A stretch of 6,910 nt of DNA from Pseudomonadota bacterium (GCA_027619655.1 JAQCHR010000197.1:1-6910), one strand, 5' to 3'. Shown: positions 1-6,662, counted from the stretch's first letter. Program-made: numbers and translations. The notes: generated by a model not told the origin, from the sequence alone.

Positions 1-2
1 AC

Positions 3-338
3 CGCGACGGACGGCTGGTCTGGGCGGACGATTTCGCGCTGCGTAGCGACATCGCGGGTTGGATGGCCGCCGCGGCGGGTCTCGGGGGCGCTCAGGCTCT
101 GGCGACGCTGCTGCTGGTCGGCGAGGGAGCGACTGCGGCCGTGGAGGTCGCCCGCGCGCAGCCGGCAGGGGAGGGTTTGCGCGTCGGCGTCAGCGCGCTG
201 GCGGAAGATCTGGTCGTGGTGCGCGTCCTGGCCCGGGAGCCCGCGCTGGGGCGAACGGCCCTTGCGGACATCTGGAGCGGCAGTCGGGCCCTGTGGCTTG
301 GGCGGCCGGCACGCATGCCGGTGATCTGGTCCGTATAG
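3..338 (+). CDS. ureD: Urease accessory protein UreD, C-terminal part (5' end outside window)
   Basis: This is the last 111 codons of UreD (UreH in some species), the scaffold that binds apo-urease and, with UreF and UreG, allows the active-site lysine to be carbamylated and nickel to be inserted. The frame is open from position 3 and reads RDGRLVWADDF near the window start, as in the second half of UreD proteins. It ends with ALWLGRPARMPVIWSV, which fits the family's C-terminal pattern (usually ...P-R-I-W...). The C-terminal IW is kept, but the usual arginine before it is V here. The ATG at 63 is an internal Met, not the start, because the frame and the UreD resemblance continue upstream of it. 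The gene is followed by an unusually structured 84-nt gap before ureA. The assignment is secure from both the C-terminus and the context. Confidence 0.9.
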   Translation, partial: RDGRLVWADDFALRSDIAGWMAAAAGLGGAQALATLLLVGEGATAAVEVARAQPAGEGLRVGVSALAEDLVVVRVLAREPALGRTALADIWSGSRALWLGRPARMPVIWSV

Positions 339-344
339 CGGTGC

Positions 345-360
345 TTTCGCACGTGCGAAA
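345..360. repeat. 16-bp perfect palindrome in the ureD-ureA gap
   Basis: TTTCGCACGTGCGAAA is identical to its own reverse complement. It starts 7 nt after the ureD stop. As RNA it could form a 6-bp stem closed by an ACGT loop; as DNA it is a classic dimer-binding shape. It is the first of three 16-nt inverted repeats in this gap. The symmetry is seen directly; any function is inference. Confidence 0.6.
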
Positions 361-370
361 AAGGATCGAC

Positions 371-386
371 GCCGGGGCCAACCGGC
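371..386 (+). repeat. Inverted repeat GCCGG-N6-CCGGC, ureD-ureA gap
   Basis: A 5-bp GC-only stem (371-375 with 382-386) around a 6-nt loop. It is the second of three dyads between ureD and ureA. A 5-bp GC dyad is not rare by chance in DNA this GC-rich, so alone it is weak. Its interest comes from lying directly between two stronger dyads. Confidence 0.4.
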
Positions 387-387
387 G

Positions 388-403
388 GCACCCTATCGGG
401 TGC
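388..403 (+). promoter_or_regulatory. Perfect 6-bp hairpin/dyad GCACCC-TATC-GGGTGC upstream of ureA
   Basis: Six base pairs flank a TATC loop. The dyad ends 8 nt before the GGGAGGG ribosome-binding site of ureA. It could be an mRNA hairpin affecting processing or stability between ureD and ureABC, or a protein site. The half-sites resemble those of NtrC (GCACC...GGTGC), a known nitrogen regulator of urease in some bacteria. The space between those halves is 6 nt here, against 5 nt in classical enterobacterial sites. There is no T-run after it, so it is not a standard terminator. Confidence 0.45.
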
Positions 404-422
404 AGACAAGCGGGAGGGTCCA

Positions 423-725
423 ATGCAACTCAGTCCACGCGAGAAGGACAAGCTGCTGATCGCCATGGCGGCCATGGTCGCGCGCCGGCGGTTGGAGCGC
501 GGGGTGAAACTGAACTATCCCGAGGCCATCGCCCTGATCACCGACTTTGTGGTCGAAGGCGCGCGGGACGGCCGGTCGGTCGCCGATCTGATGGCGGCCG
601 GCGCCCAGGTCATCTCCAAAGAGCAGGTCATGGAGGGGATCGCAGACATGCTGCACGAGGTGCAGGTGGAAGCGACCTTCCCCGACGGGACCAAGCTCGT
701 CACCGTCCACGACCCCATCCGCTGA
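423..725 (+). CDS. ureA: Urease gamma subunit UreA
   Basis: The gamma subunit (100 aa, the normal length) of the three-chain bacterial urease, which hydrolyses urea to ammonia and carbamate in the cytoplasm. The sequence opens MQLSPREKDKLLIAMAAMVA, has RRLERGVKLNYPEAIALITD (residues 22-41), the segment around VADLMAAGAQVISKEQVMEG, and ends VTVHDPIR; all are hallmarks of UreA. The start is set by a strong ribosome-binding site, GGGAGGG at 412-418, 4 nt before the ATG. It is the first structural gene after ureD and is followed by ureB after 15 nt. Nothing is missing or altered. The strong ribosome-binding site suggests independent initiation here, as expected after the structured gap upstream. 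Confidence 0.98.
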   Translation: MQLSPREKDKLLIAMAAMVARRRLERGVKLNYPEAIALITDFVVEGARDGRSVADLMAAGAQVISKEQVMEGIADMLHEVQVEATFPDGTKLVTVHDPIR

Positions 726-740
726 GCGAGGAGAGAGGCC

Positions 741-1052
741 ATGATTCCGGGTGAACTCATCCCCGCCGAGGGCGAGATCGAACTGAACGCCGGCGCCGAC
801 CGGGTCACCGTCACCGTCGCCAATACCGGCGACCGGCCGGTGCAGGTCGGCTCGCATTACCATTTCTTTGAAGTCAACGGCGCGCTGGATTTCGACCGCG
901 CCGCCGCGCGCGGCCAGCGGCTTGATATCCCGGCCGGCACGGCGGTGCGCTTCGAGCCCGGCCAGACCCGCGAGGTGTCGCTGATCCCCTATGGCGGCGA
1001 CCGGATCGTCTACGGGTTCAACGGCGCCGTGCAGGGCAAGCTGGAAGGGTAG
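741..1052 (+). CDS. ureB: Urease beta subunit UreB
   Basis: The beta subunit (103 aa, typical of separate UreB proteins). It packs with UreA and UreC in the (alpha-beta-gamma)3 urease core and contributes to the surface contacted by the UreD/UreF accessory proteins. It begins MIPGELIPAEGEIELNAG and contains the family signature VGSHYHFFEVN (residues 36-46). It also has the LDIPAGTAVRFEPG stretch and ends GFNGAVQGKLEG. A purine-rich ribosome-binding site (GAGGAGAGAGG, 726-736) precedes the ATG. The stop codon is only 4 nt before ureC, so translation of the two is probably coupled. UreA and UreB are separate proteins here, unlike the fused subunit of Helicobacter. Confidence 0.98.
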   Translation: MIPGELIPAEGEIELNAGADRVTVTVANTGDRPVQVGSHYHFFEVNGALDFDRAAARGQRLDIPAGTAVRFEPGQTREVSLIPYGGDRIVYGFNGAVQGKLEG

Positions 1053-1056
1053 GACC

Positions 1057-2766
1057 ATGCCATACAGAATCGAACGCAGCGCCTATGCCGCCATGTACGG
1101 GCCGACCACCGGCGACAAGGTGCGGCTGGCCGATACGGATCTCATCATCGAGGTCGAGGAAGACCGCACGATTTACGGCGAGGAAGTGAAGTTCGGCGGC
1201 GGCAAGGTGATCCGCGACGGGATGGGCCAGTCGCAGGTCAGCCGCGCCGGCGGCGCGGTTGATACGGTCATCACCAACGCGCTGATCCTCGACCACTGGG
1301 GTGTCATCAAGGCCGATATCGGCATCCGCGACGGCCGCATCGCCGCCATCGGCAAGGCGGGCAACCCCGATACCCAGCCGGGCGTCAACATCATCGTCGG
1401 ACCCGGCACTGAAGCCATCGCCGGGGAGGGGCGCATCGTCACCGCCGGCGGAATCGACGCGCATATCCACTGGATCTGCCCGCAGCTGATCGACGACGCG
1501 CTGTATTCCGGCATCACCACCATGATGGGCGGCGGTACCGGCCCGGCGGAAGGCACCAACGCCACCACCTGTACCCCCGGCCCCTGGCATATGGGCCGCA
1601 TGATGCAGGCAGCGGAGGGGCTGCCGGTCAATATCGGCTTCTTCGGCAAGGGCAATGCCTCGCAGCCCGAAGCGCTGGTCGAACAGGTCAATGCCGGCGC
1701 CTGCGGGCTGAAGCTGCATGAGGACTGGGGCACGACCCCCGCCGCCATCGATACCTGCCTGTCCGTCGCAGAGGAGATGGATATCCAGGTCGCGATCCAT
1801 ACCGACACGCTGAACGAATCCGGCTTCGTGGAAAACACCACCGCCGCCTTCAAGGGCCGCAGTATCCACGCCTTCCATACCGAGGGCGCGGGCGGCGGCC
1901 ATGCGCCGGACATCATCAAGCTGTGCGGCGAGCCCAATGTGCTGCCGTCCAGCACCAACCCGACGCGGCCCTTCACCATCAATACGGTGGACGAGCATCT
2001 CGACATGCTGATGGTCTGCCACCATCTCGATGCGCGGATTCCCGAGGACGTGTCCTTCGCGGAAAGCCGCATCCGTCGTGAAACCATCGCGGCGGAAGAC
2101 ATCCTGCACGATCTCGGCGCGTTTTCGATGATCGCCTCCGACAGCCAGGCGATGGGCCGGGTCGGCGAGGTGATCATGCGCACCTGGCAGACCGCCGACA
2201 AGATGAAGAAGCAGCGCGGGCGCCTGCACGGCGAGACGGGCGACAACGACAACCTGCGCGCCCGGCGCTATATCGCCAAATACACCATCAACCCGGCGCT
2301 GACCCATGGCATGGCGGAGCATGTGGGCTCCATCGCGGTCGGCAAGCTGGCCGACCTGGTGCTGTGGAAGCCGATGTTCTTCGGCGTGAAGCCGGACATG
2401 GTGCTGAAATGCGGCAGCATCGCCGCCGCCGCGATGGGCGACCCGAACGCCTCGATCCCGACGCCGCAGCCGGTGCATTACCGGCCGATGTTCGCCAGCT
2501 TTGGCCGCGCGCTGACGCAGAGTTCGGTGACCTTTCTCTCCGCCGCCGGCGTCGAGAACGGCACCGCGGAAATGCTGGGCCTGCAGAAGATGATCCTGCC
2601 GGTAAAGGGCATCCGCGGCATCGCCAAGAAGGACATGGTGCTGAACGATTACACGCCGAAGATGGAGGTCGATCCGGAAACCTACGAGGTCCGGGCGGAC
2701 GGCGAATCGCTGGTCTGCGAGCCGGCGACGGAACTCGCCATGGCGCAGCGCTACTTTCTGTTCTGA
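1057..2766 (+). CDS. ureC: Urease alpha subunit UreC, catalytic, dinickel
   Basis: The catalytic subunit (569 aa, within the usual 567-572), an amidohydrolase-fold enzyme whose two nickel ions are bridged by a carbamylated lysine. Every expected residue is visible, offset by +2 from the Klebsiella numbering. Nickel ligands are H136 and H138 (in HIHWICPQ), the bridging K219 (in CGLKLHEDWG), H248, H274 and D362 (in ASDSQAMGRVGE). H221 binds substrate. The mobile flap carries C321 and the catalytic H322 (in MVCHHLD). The start at 1057 (MPYRIERSAYAAMYGPTTGDK) matches the family N-terminus; the in-frame Met at 991 lies inside ureB and is rejected. No strong ribosome-binding site precedes the ATG beyond AGGA, consistent with coupling to ureB. 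The enzyme appears fully functional. Confidence 0.99.
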   Translation: MPYRIERSAYAAMYGPTTGDKVRLADTDLIIEVEEDRTIYGEEVKFGGGKVIRDGMGQSQVSRAGGAVDTVITNALILDHWGVIKADIGIRDGRIAAIGKAGNPDTQPGVNIIVGPGTEAIAGEGRIVTAGGIDAHIHWICPQLIDDALYSGITTMMGGGTGPAEGTNATTCTPGPWHMGRMMQAAEGLPVNIGFFGKGNASQPEALVEQVNAGACGLKLHEDWGTTPAAIDTCLSVAEEMDIQVAIHTDTLNESGFVENTTAAFKGRSIHAFHTEGAGGGHAPDIIKLCGEPNVLPSSTNPTRPFTINTVDEHLDMLMVCHHLDARIPEDVSFAESRIRRETIAAEDILHDLGAFSMIASDSQAMGRVGEVIMRTWQTADKMKKQRGRLHGETGDNDNLRARRYIAKYTINPALTHGMAEHVGSIAVGKLADLVLWKPMFFGVKPDMVLKCGSIAAAAMGDPNASIPTPQPVHYRPMFASFGRALTQSSVTFLSAAGVENGTAEMLGLQKMILPVKGIRGIAKKDMVLNDYTPKMEVDPETYEVRADGESLVCEPATELAMAQRYFLF

Positions 2767-2768
2767 CC

Positions 2769-3305
2769 ATGCGAAGGGCAGTCGAAAAACTGGCGGCGGG
2801 GCACTGGCCGCAGGGTGAGGCGGTGGCGACCGTCACGCTGGATTTCGACGACCGCTATCGCCGCCGCATCCGGCTGACCGACGACGCGGGCGAGCCTTTC
2901 CTGCTCGACCTTGCCGACGCGACCCGGCTGGACGATGGCGACGGGCTGCGGCTCGAGGGCGGGGGCATCATCGCGGTGCGCGCCGCCGATGAGCCGGTCG
3001 CCGATGCCTATGGCGATACCCCGGCGCGGACCGCGCGCATCGCCTGGCATCTCGGCAACCGCCACACCGCGATCCAGGTGCTGTCCGATGGCGGCATCCG
3101 CATCCGCCGCGACCATGTGCTGGTCGAGATGCTGCGCGGCATCGGCGCCACGGTGACGGAACGGGCCGGCCCGTTCATGCCGGAGCGCGGGGCCTATGAA
3201 TCGCTCGGCAGGCATGGCCACCACCACGGCCATGACGATCGCCACGACCACGGACAGGACCACGACCACCCGCACGGCCATGACCATCATTACCATGACC
3301 ATTGA
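2769..3305 (+). CDS. ureE: Urease nickel metallochaperone UreE with His-rich tail
   Basis: UreE (178 aa) is the dimeric cytoplasmic chaperone that binds nickel and passes it to UreG in the urease activation complex. Residues 1-75 form the peptide-binding-like N-terminal domain. The metal-binding domain has HLGNRH (94-99), whose H99 matches the interfacial nickel ligand H96 of the Klebsiella protein, and DHVL (115-118). Residues 148-178 form a tail with 15 His among 31 residues, mixed with Asp and Gly, a nickel-storage type of tail found in some UreE proteins and absent in others. The ATG lies 2 nt after the ureC stop with no visible ribosome-binding site, suggesting reinitiation. An earlier in-frame ATG at 2364 lies inside ureC and is rejected. 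The tail codons overlap the ureF start. Confidence 0.96.
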   Translation: MRRAVEKLAAGHWPQGEAVATVTLDFDDRYRRRIRLTDDAGEPFLLDLADATRLDDGDGLRLEGGGIIAVRAADEPVADAYGDTPARTARIAWHLGNRHTAIQVLSDGGIRIRRDHVLVEMLRGIGATVTERAGPFMPERGAYESLGRHGHHHGHDDRHDHGQDHDHPHGHDHHYHDH

Positions 3306-3995
3306 ACCCGCGCTCGGCGAATCCGGGCTGTACCGGCTGATGACCTGGCTGTCGCCGGGCTTCCCGGTTGGCGCGTTCAGCTATTCGCACGGCGTCGAAT
3401 ACGCCATTGAAGCCGGGCTCGTGACCGGCCGGGACAGCCTGCAGGGCTGGGTCGAGGGCATCATCCGCCATGGCGCGGGGCGGGTCGATGCCGATCTGTT
3501 CCGCGACGCCTGGCGCGCGGTCGCGGACGGCGCGGGCGACCTGGCATCGATTGTCGAGCGGGCGAACGCGATGCGCGGCAGCAAGGAAATGGCGCTGGAG
3601 AGTGCTTCGCAGGGCGCGGCCTTTCTCGAAGCGGTGCTGGGCACGGCCGCTGACCCCGCCGTGACCGGCGCCATGCAACGCCTGTCCGAAATCGACCGCA
3701 AGCCCGCCTATGCAGTGGCGGTTGCGGTGGCGGCGGCGTCGATCCGCGTGCCGCTGCGCCCGGCGCTGACCGCCTGCCTGCATGCGATGGCGGCGAACCT
3801 GATTTCCGCGGCGGTGCGGATCGTGCCGCTGGGGCAGAGCGACGGGCAGCGCGCGCTGGCCGCGCTGGAACCTGTTATCATCGCCGCCGTTGCGGCATCG
3901 CTTTCCCGCGACCCGGAAGATTTCGGCGCCGCCGCGCCGATGGTCGACTGGTCGTCCATGCAACACGAAACCCAGTATACGAGGCTGTTCCGATC

Positions 3996-3999
<4 letters not shown>
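3295..3999 (+). CDS. ureF: Urease accessory protein UreF
   Basis: UreF (234 aa, normal length) is an all-helical protein that joins UreD and UreG on apo-urease and is thought to gate or activate the GTPase step of nickel insertion. The N-terminal motif WLSPGFPVGAFSYSHGVE (residues 18-35) is diagnostic. Other supports are RGSKEMALESASQG, the AANLISAAVRIVPLGQSDGQ helix, and the conserved C-terminus SMQHETQYTRLFRS, which is needed for partner binding in studied homologues. The start at 3295 (MTIEPALGESGLYRL) overlaps the last 11 nt of ureE. An ATG at 3280 in the same frame would add five residues. Longer readings only translate the ureE His codons out of frame. The stop overlaps the ureG start (ATGA). 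Confidence 0.95.
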
Positions 4000-4613
<614 letters not shown>

Positions 4614-4719
4614 CGGATAACGAATTGGGAGGGACGGTGGTGCGCCTCCAAGAGATGCAAAAATGCCATTTCGTGGCTAACGCGATAACCGGTTTGCATG
4701 AACAGGGTTTCCCAGTGTT

Positions 4720-4751
4720 TTGACTTCCAATCTATGCGGAGACGATTTAGA
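4720..4751 (+). promoter_or_regulatory. Possible promoter with long spacer (TTGACT-N20-TTTAGA)
   Basis: TTGACT at 4720-4725 is a near-consensus -35 box. The best -10 candidate is TTTAGA at 4746-4751, which matches the sigma-70 consensus poorly and sits after a 20-nt spacer. Spacers of 19-20 nt are typical of promoters controlled by MerR-family metal sensors, and a metal gene block follows, but no clear MerR-type dyad is present in the spacer. This is a weak call based on sequence shape and position. Confidence 0.25.
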
Positions 4752-4759
4752 AGACGATG

Positions 4760-4789
4760 AGGTTTCGCGAGACAAGCCGCCCGAAACCT
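4760..4789. promoter_or_regulatory. Inverted repeat AGGTTTCG-N14-CGAAACCT, candidate operator or leader hairpin
   Basis: Two perfect 8-nt arms (4760-4767 and 4782-4789) are separated by 14 nt, giving 22 nt centre to centre, about two helical turns. This is a typical spacing for a dimeric repressor bound on one face of the DNA. It lies just after the possible promoter and 22 nt before the TTG start at 4812. It could instead fold as an 8-bp RNA hairpin in the leader. The symmetry is seen directly; a metal-responsive role is inferred from the genes that follow. Confidence 0.45.
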
Positions 4790-4811
4790 TTGTAAGGGAG
4801 CAGGGGATTAT

Positions 4812-5198
4812 TTGCCGGCTATGATAAAGCGGCACATTGGCAGGATATTTCGCCTGGCGTTCACTCTGGTGATGGCGTGTTGCCTGTTACTGCCGCCGAT
4901 TGCTCATCTCGCACCTGGTGACCCGTCCAGCTTCCCTATTTCCGAAGTCGAGCGCTACGCGGCGGTGACGGTCGAAGATGACAATCATGGTCACAGCCAT
5001 GATGACACCCGCTCCGGGCCACGGCATGCCGGCCACGCGCATGCCCACAACCCGGCCGATCACAGTCATGATACGCCGACCGTCGCCCATTTTAAGACGC
5101 AACCATTGATATGGGCCGGCGGCAGGCCGGCAGCCGGCGTATCTGACCCCGACATTCAGAATCTTTCGTTCCGCATCGAGCGTCCGCCGCGCGTTTAA
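4812..5198 (+). CDS. Small exported His-rich protein, putative periplasmic metal binder
   Basis: A protein of 128 aa from TTG 4812, or 125 aa from ATG 4821. The TTG is better placed relative to the AGGGGA tract at 4802-4807 (4 nt, against 13 nt for the ATG). The N-terminus is signal-peptide-like: basic IKRHIGR, then hydrophobic LAFTLVMACCLLLPPIAHLA. Numbered from the ATG, residues 56-90 carry 10 His, in NHGHSHDD, RHAGHAHAHN and DHSHD. The chain ends SFRIERPPRV. I know no exact family. The layout recalls small His-rich periplasmic proteins encoded upstream of heavy-metal resistance genes (CopL/CzcI-like), and an RPPR-type C-terminus fits that impression. The likely role is binding nickel or another divalent metal in the periplasm, inferred from composition and the HupE/UreJ neighbour. 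It is 63 nt upstream of that gene. Confidence 0.7.
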   Translation: MPAMIKRHIGRIFRLAFTLVMACCLLLPPIAHLAPGDPSSFPISEVERYAAVTVEDDNHGHSHDDTRSGPRHAGHAHAHNPADHSHDTPTVAHFKTQPLIWAGGRPAAGVSDPDIQNLSFRIERPPRV

Positions 5199-5221
5199 CG
5201 CATCGCTTCCGCCACCCGGTC

Positions 5222-5234
5222 CCCCTTGGGGATC
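5222..5234 (+). repeat. Short hairpin before the HupE/UreJ gene
   Basis: TCCCC-CTT-GGGGA forms a 5-bp stem with a 3-nt loop in the gap between the His-rich gene and the HupE/UreJ gene. There is no T-run after it. It might modulate expression within the block, but such a short dyad may be chance. Confidence 0.2.
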
Positions 5235-5261
5235 CTTACAATTTCAATGACGGAACAATCC

Positions 5262-5996
5262 ATGTATCGACCAACTTCCAGGGAATGCTGGAGGGCGTAT
5301 TGCCTGCCCGAACGTTTCCCTGCCTTCATCATCTTGGCAGCCTTGCTGCTGCTGGCCTTTACGGGGGCCGCCTCGGCGCACGCCGTTGCCGAGGGCGACA
5401 AGGGCTATATCCAGGAAATCTACGGTATCCATCTTATCCCGTTCACCTATCTCGGCGCCAAGCACATGGTGACGGGATACGACCACATCCTGTTCCTCTT
5501 TGGCGTTATCTTCTTCCTCTACCGGATGAAGGATATCGCCATCTATGTCAGCCTCTTCGCGCTCGGTCATTCGCTCACCATGATCGCCGGCGTGTTGTTT
5601 GACTTCGGCATCAACAGCTACATCATCGATGCAATCATCGGGTTTTCGATCGTGTGCAAGGCGCTGGATAACCTGGGGGCGTATCAACGCTGGTTCGGCG
5701 TGCAACCGAACACGAAAATCGTCACCTTGATCTTCGGTCTGTGCCATGGCTTTGGGCTCGCATCGAAACTGATCGATTACGAAATCGCCGCCGAAGGTCT
5801 GCTGCCGAATCTGCTGGCTTTCAACGTCGGGGTCGAAATCGGGCAGTTGCTTGCGCTCGCGGCAATCCTTATCGCCATGGGCTGGTGGCGTCGGGCGGAA
5901 AGTTTCTACCGCCACGCCTACACGGCCAATGTCGCCATGATGACAGCGGGATTCGTCTTCATCGGCCTGCAATTAACCGGCTACTTCGTGGCCTGA
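5262..5996 (+). CDS. HupE/UreJ-family membrane protein, putative nickel permease
   Basis: This 244-aa polytopic membrane protein belongs to the HupE/UreJ family, members of which take up nickel for hydrogenase or urease. A signal-peptide-like N-terminus ends in GAASA|H (cleavage near residue 39). Family hallmarks follow: H57 in GIHLIP, HMVTGYDHILFLFGV (68-82, with H68, D74 and H75 as probable metal ligands), FALGHSLT (99-106, H103), FGLCHGFGLAS (158-168, H162) and FNVGVEIGQ (187-195). About six further membrane segments are apparent. It resembles the longer, metal-cluster subgroup rather than the short hydrogenase-operon HupE. The start is uncertain: ATG 5262 (weak CGGAA 6 nt before), ATG 5247 and TTG 5226 are in frame, none with a good ribosome-binding site. 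The neighbours are a His-rich exported protein and a membrane-anchor protein. The metal specificity is inferred. Confidence 0.88.
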   Translation: MYRPTSRECWRAYCLPERFPAFIILAALLLLAFTGAASAHAVAEGDKGYIQEIYGIHLIPFTYLGAKHMVTGYDHILFLFGVIFFLYRMKDIAIYVSLFALGHSLTMIAGVLFDFGINSYIIDAIIGFSIVCKALDNLGAYQRWFGVQPNTKIVTLIFGLCHGFGLASKLIDYEIAAEGLLPNLLAFNVGVEIGQLLALAAILIAMGWWRRAESFYRHAYTANVAMMTAGFVFIGLQLTGYFVA

Positions 5997-6012
5997 GAAT
6001 AGGAGATATCGC

Positions 6013-6654
6013 ATGTACAACACGGAAAAACCCAGGGTCGAAGAGCTTCCCTCGACCGGCCGCCTGATCCGCTCCACGGTTATCGCCATGGTATCGGCTG
6101 CGGTCATTCTGCTCACGATCATTCTGCCATCCGAGTATGGAGTCGACCCGACCGGGATCGGCCGCGCTCTCGGCCTTGCTGAAATGGGCGAAATCAAGGA
6201 ACAGCTCAAGATGGAGGCGGAAGCTGACCGCCAGCGGGACGCCGTCCCTCAAACCGCCGGTCCGGACAGGCAGTCGAACCTGTTCGATAGCATTGTCGCG
6301 GCCCTGTTGATCAGGCCGGCGGCGGCGCAGGCCGCGGCACCCGCCTGGAAGGACGAGGTATCGATCACACTGGTCCCCGGCCAGGGAACGGAAGTCAAGC
6401 TGGTGATGAAGAAAGGGGCGGTTGCCGAGTTTGACTGGTCGGCGGCCGGCGGGGTCGCCAATTTTGACCTGCATGGGGATGGCGACGGCAATTCGATCAG
6501 CTACGAGAAGGGGCGCGGCGTTTCCGGTGACGCCGGATCCCTGACGGCTGCCTTCGACGGCAATCACGGCTGGTTCTGGCGCAACCGGACCAGGCAGGAC
6601 ATCACCGTAACGCTGCGCGTGAAGGGCGCCTATACAGCGCTGAAACGGATGTAA
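6013..6654 (+). CDS. Transmembrane anchor protein of metal gene clusters (function unknown)
   Basis: A 213-aa protein with one clear membrane segment (about residues 19-39, in STVIAMVSAAVILLTIILP) after a short cytoplasmic N-terminus. A conserved-looking PSEYGVDPTGIGRALGLAEMGEIK stretch (39-62, quoted here in part) and a charged, probably helical linker follow. A hydrophobic Ala-rich patch is at 88-107. The C-terminal domain (about 110-213), predicted periplasmic, contains SITLVPGQGTEVKLVMKKGA, NFDLHGDGDG and the aromatic motif HGWFWRNR (175-182). I recognise the type from 'transmembrane anchor protein' entries beside HupE/UreJ and RND efflux genes in alphaproteobacteria; no biochemical role is known to me. 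A good ribosome-binding site (AGGAG, 6001-6005) lies 7 nt before the ATG, and the gene starts 16 nt after the HupE/UreJ stop, so they are surely co-transcribed. Confidence 0.8.
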   Translation: MYNTEKPRVEELPSTGRLIRSTVIAMVSAAVILLTIILPSEYGVDPTGIGRALGLAEMGEIKEQLKMEAEADRQRDAVPQTAGPDRQSNLFDSIVAALLIRPAAAQAAAPAWKDEVSITLVPGQGTEVKLVMKKGAVAEFDWSAAGGVANFDLHGDGDGNSISYEKGRGVSGDAGSLTAAFDGNHGWFWRNRTRQDITVTLRVKGAYTALKRM

Positions 6655-6662
6655 CAGGTGGC

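Larger units (their letters stand above)
4614..4811 (+). other. Intergenic region between ureG and the metal-handling block
   Basis: A 198-bp stretch with no convincing gene and visibly lower GC than the urease operon. It contains a weak GGAGG...CCTCC dyad (4628-4649) without a T-run, a possible promoter (TTGACT at 4720), a strong inverted repeat at 4760-4789 and two purine-rich tracts before the next gene. The apparent reading frames through it are extensions of shadow frames from ureG. It probably separates two transcription units, though no good terminator is visible. Confidence 0.6.

Noticed and set aside
387..403. Sigma-54 promoter suggested by GGCAC...TGC before ureA
   Set aside because: The required GG-N10-GC spacing is not met; the GC doublet falls 3 nt too far downstream.
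59..754. Open frame on the plus strand spanning the ureD end, the gap and ureA
   Set aside because: It is out of frame with both real genes and encodes a low-complexity Gly/Arg-rich chain, a shadow of GC-rich coding DNA.
991..1056. Upstream extension of UreC to the Met at 991
   Set aside because: It would overlap ureB by 62 nt, and the family N-terminus (MPYRIERSAYAAMYGPT) begins at 1057.
1018..2478. Long open frame on the minus strand (486 codons) opposite ureC
   Set aside because: High-GC codon bias of ureC leaves the antisense frame free of stops. The product is Arg/His/Gly/Asp-rich with no recognisable domain, and ureC is certain.
2364..2768. Upstream extension of UreE to the Met at 2364
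   Set aside because: It lies wholly inside ureC and encodes Arg/Gly-rich shadow sequence; UreE resemblance begins at 2769.
3196..3294. Upstream extension of UreF (Thr-rich)
   Set aside because: The Thr-rich chain is the ureE His codons read in another frame. UreF starts at 3295, or at most at 3280.
4628..4649. GGAGG-N12-CCTCC dyad after ureG as a terminator
   Set aside because: The stem is only 5 bp with a 12-nt loop and no T-run follows, so it does not qualify as a rho-independent terminator.
4863..4884. Lipoprotein signal (VMAC) in the His-rich protein
   Set aside because: Met at the -2 position does not fit the usual lipobox, and a second Cys follows immediately. A standard signal peptide or an uncleaved anchor is equally likely.
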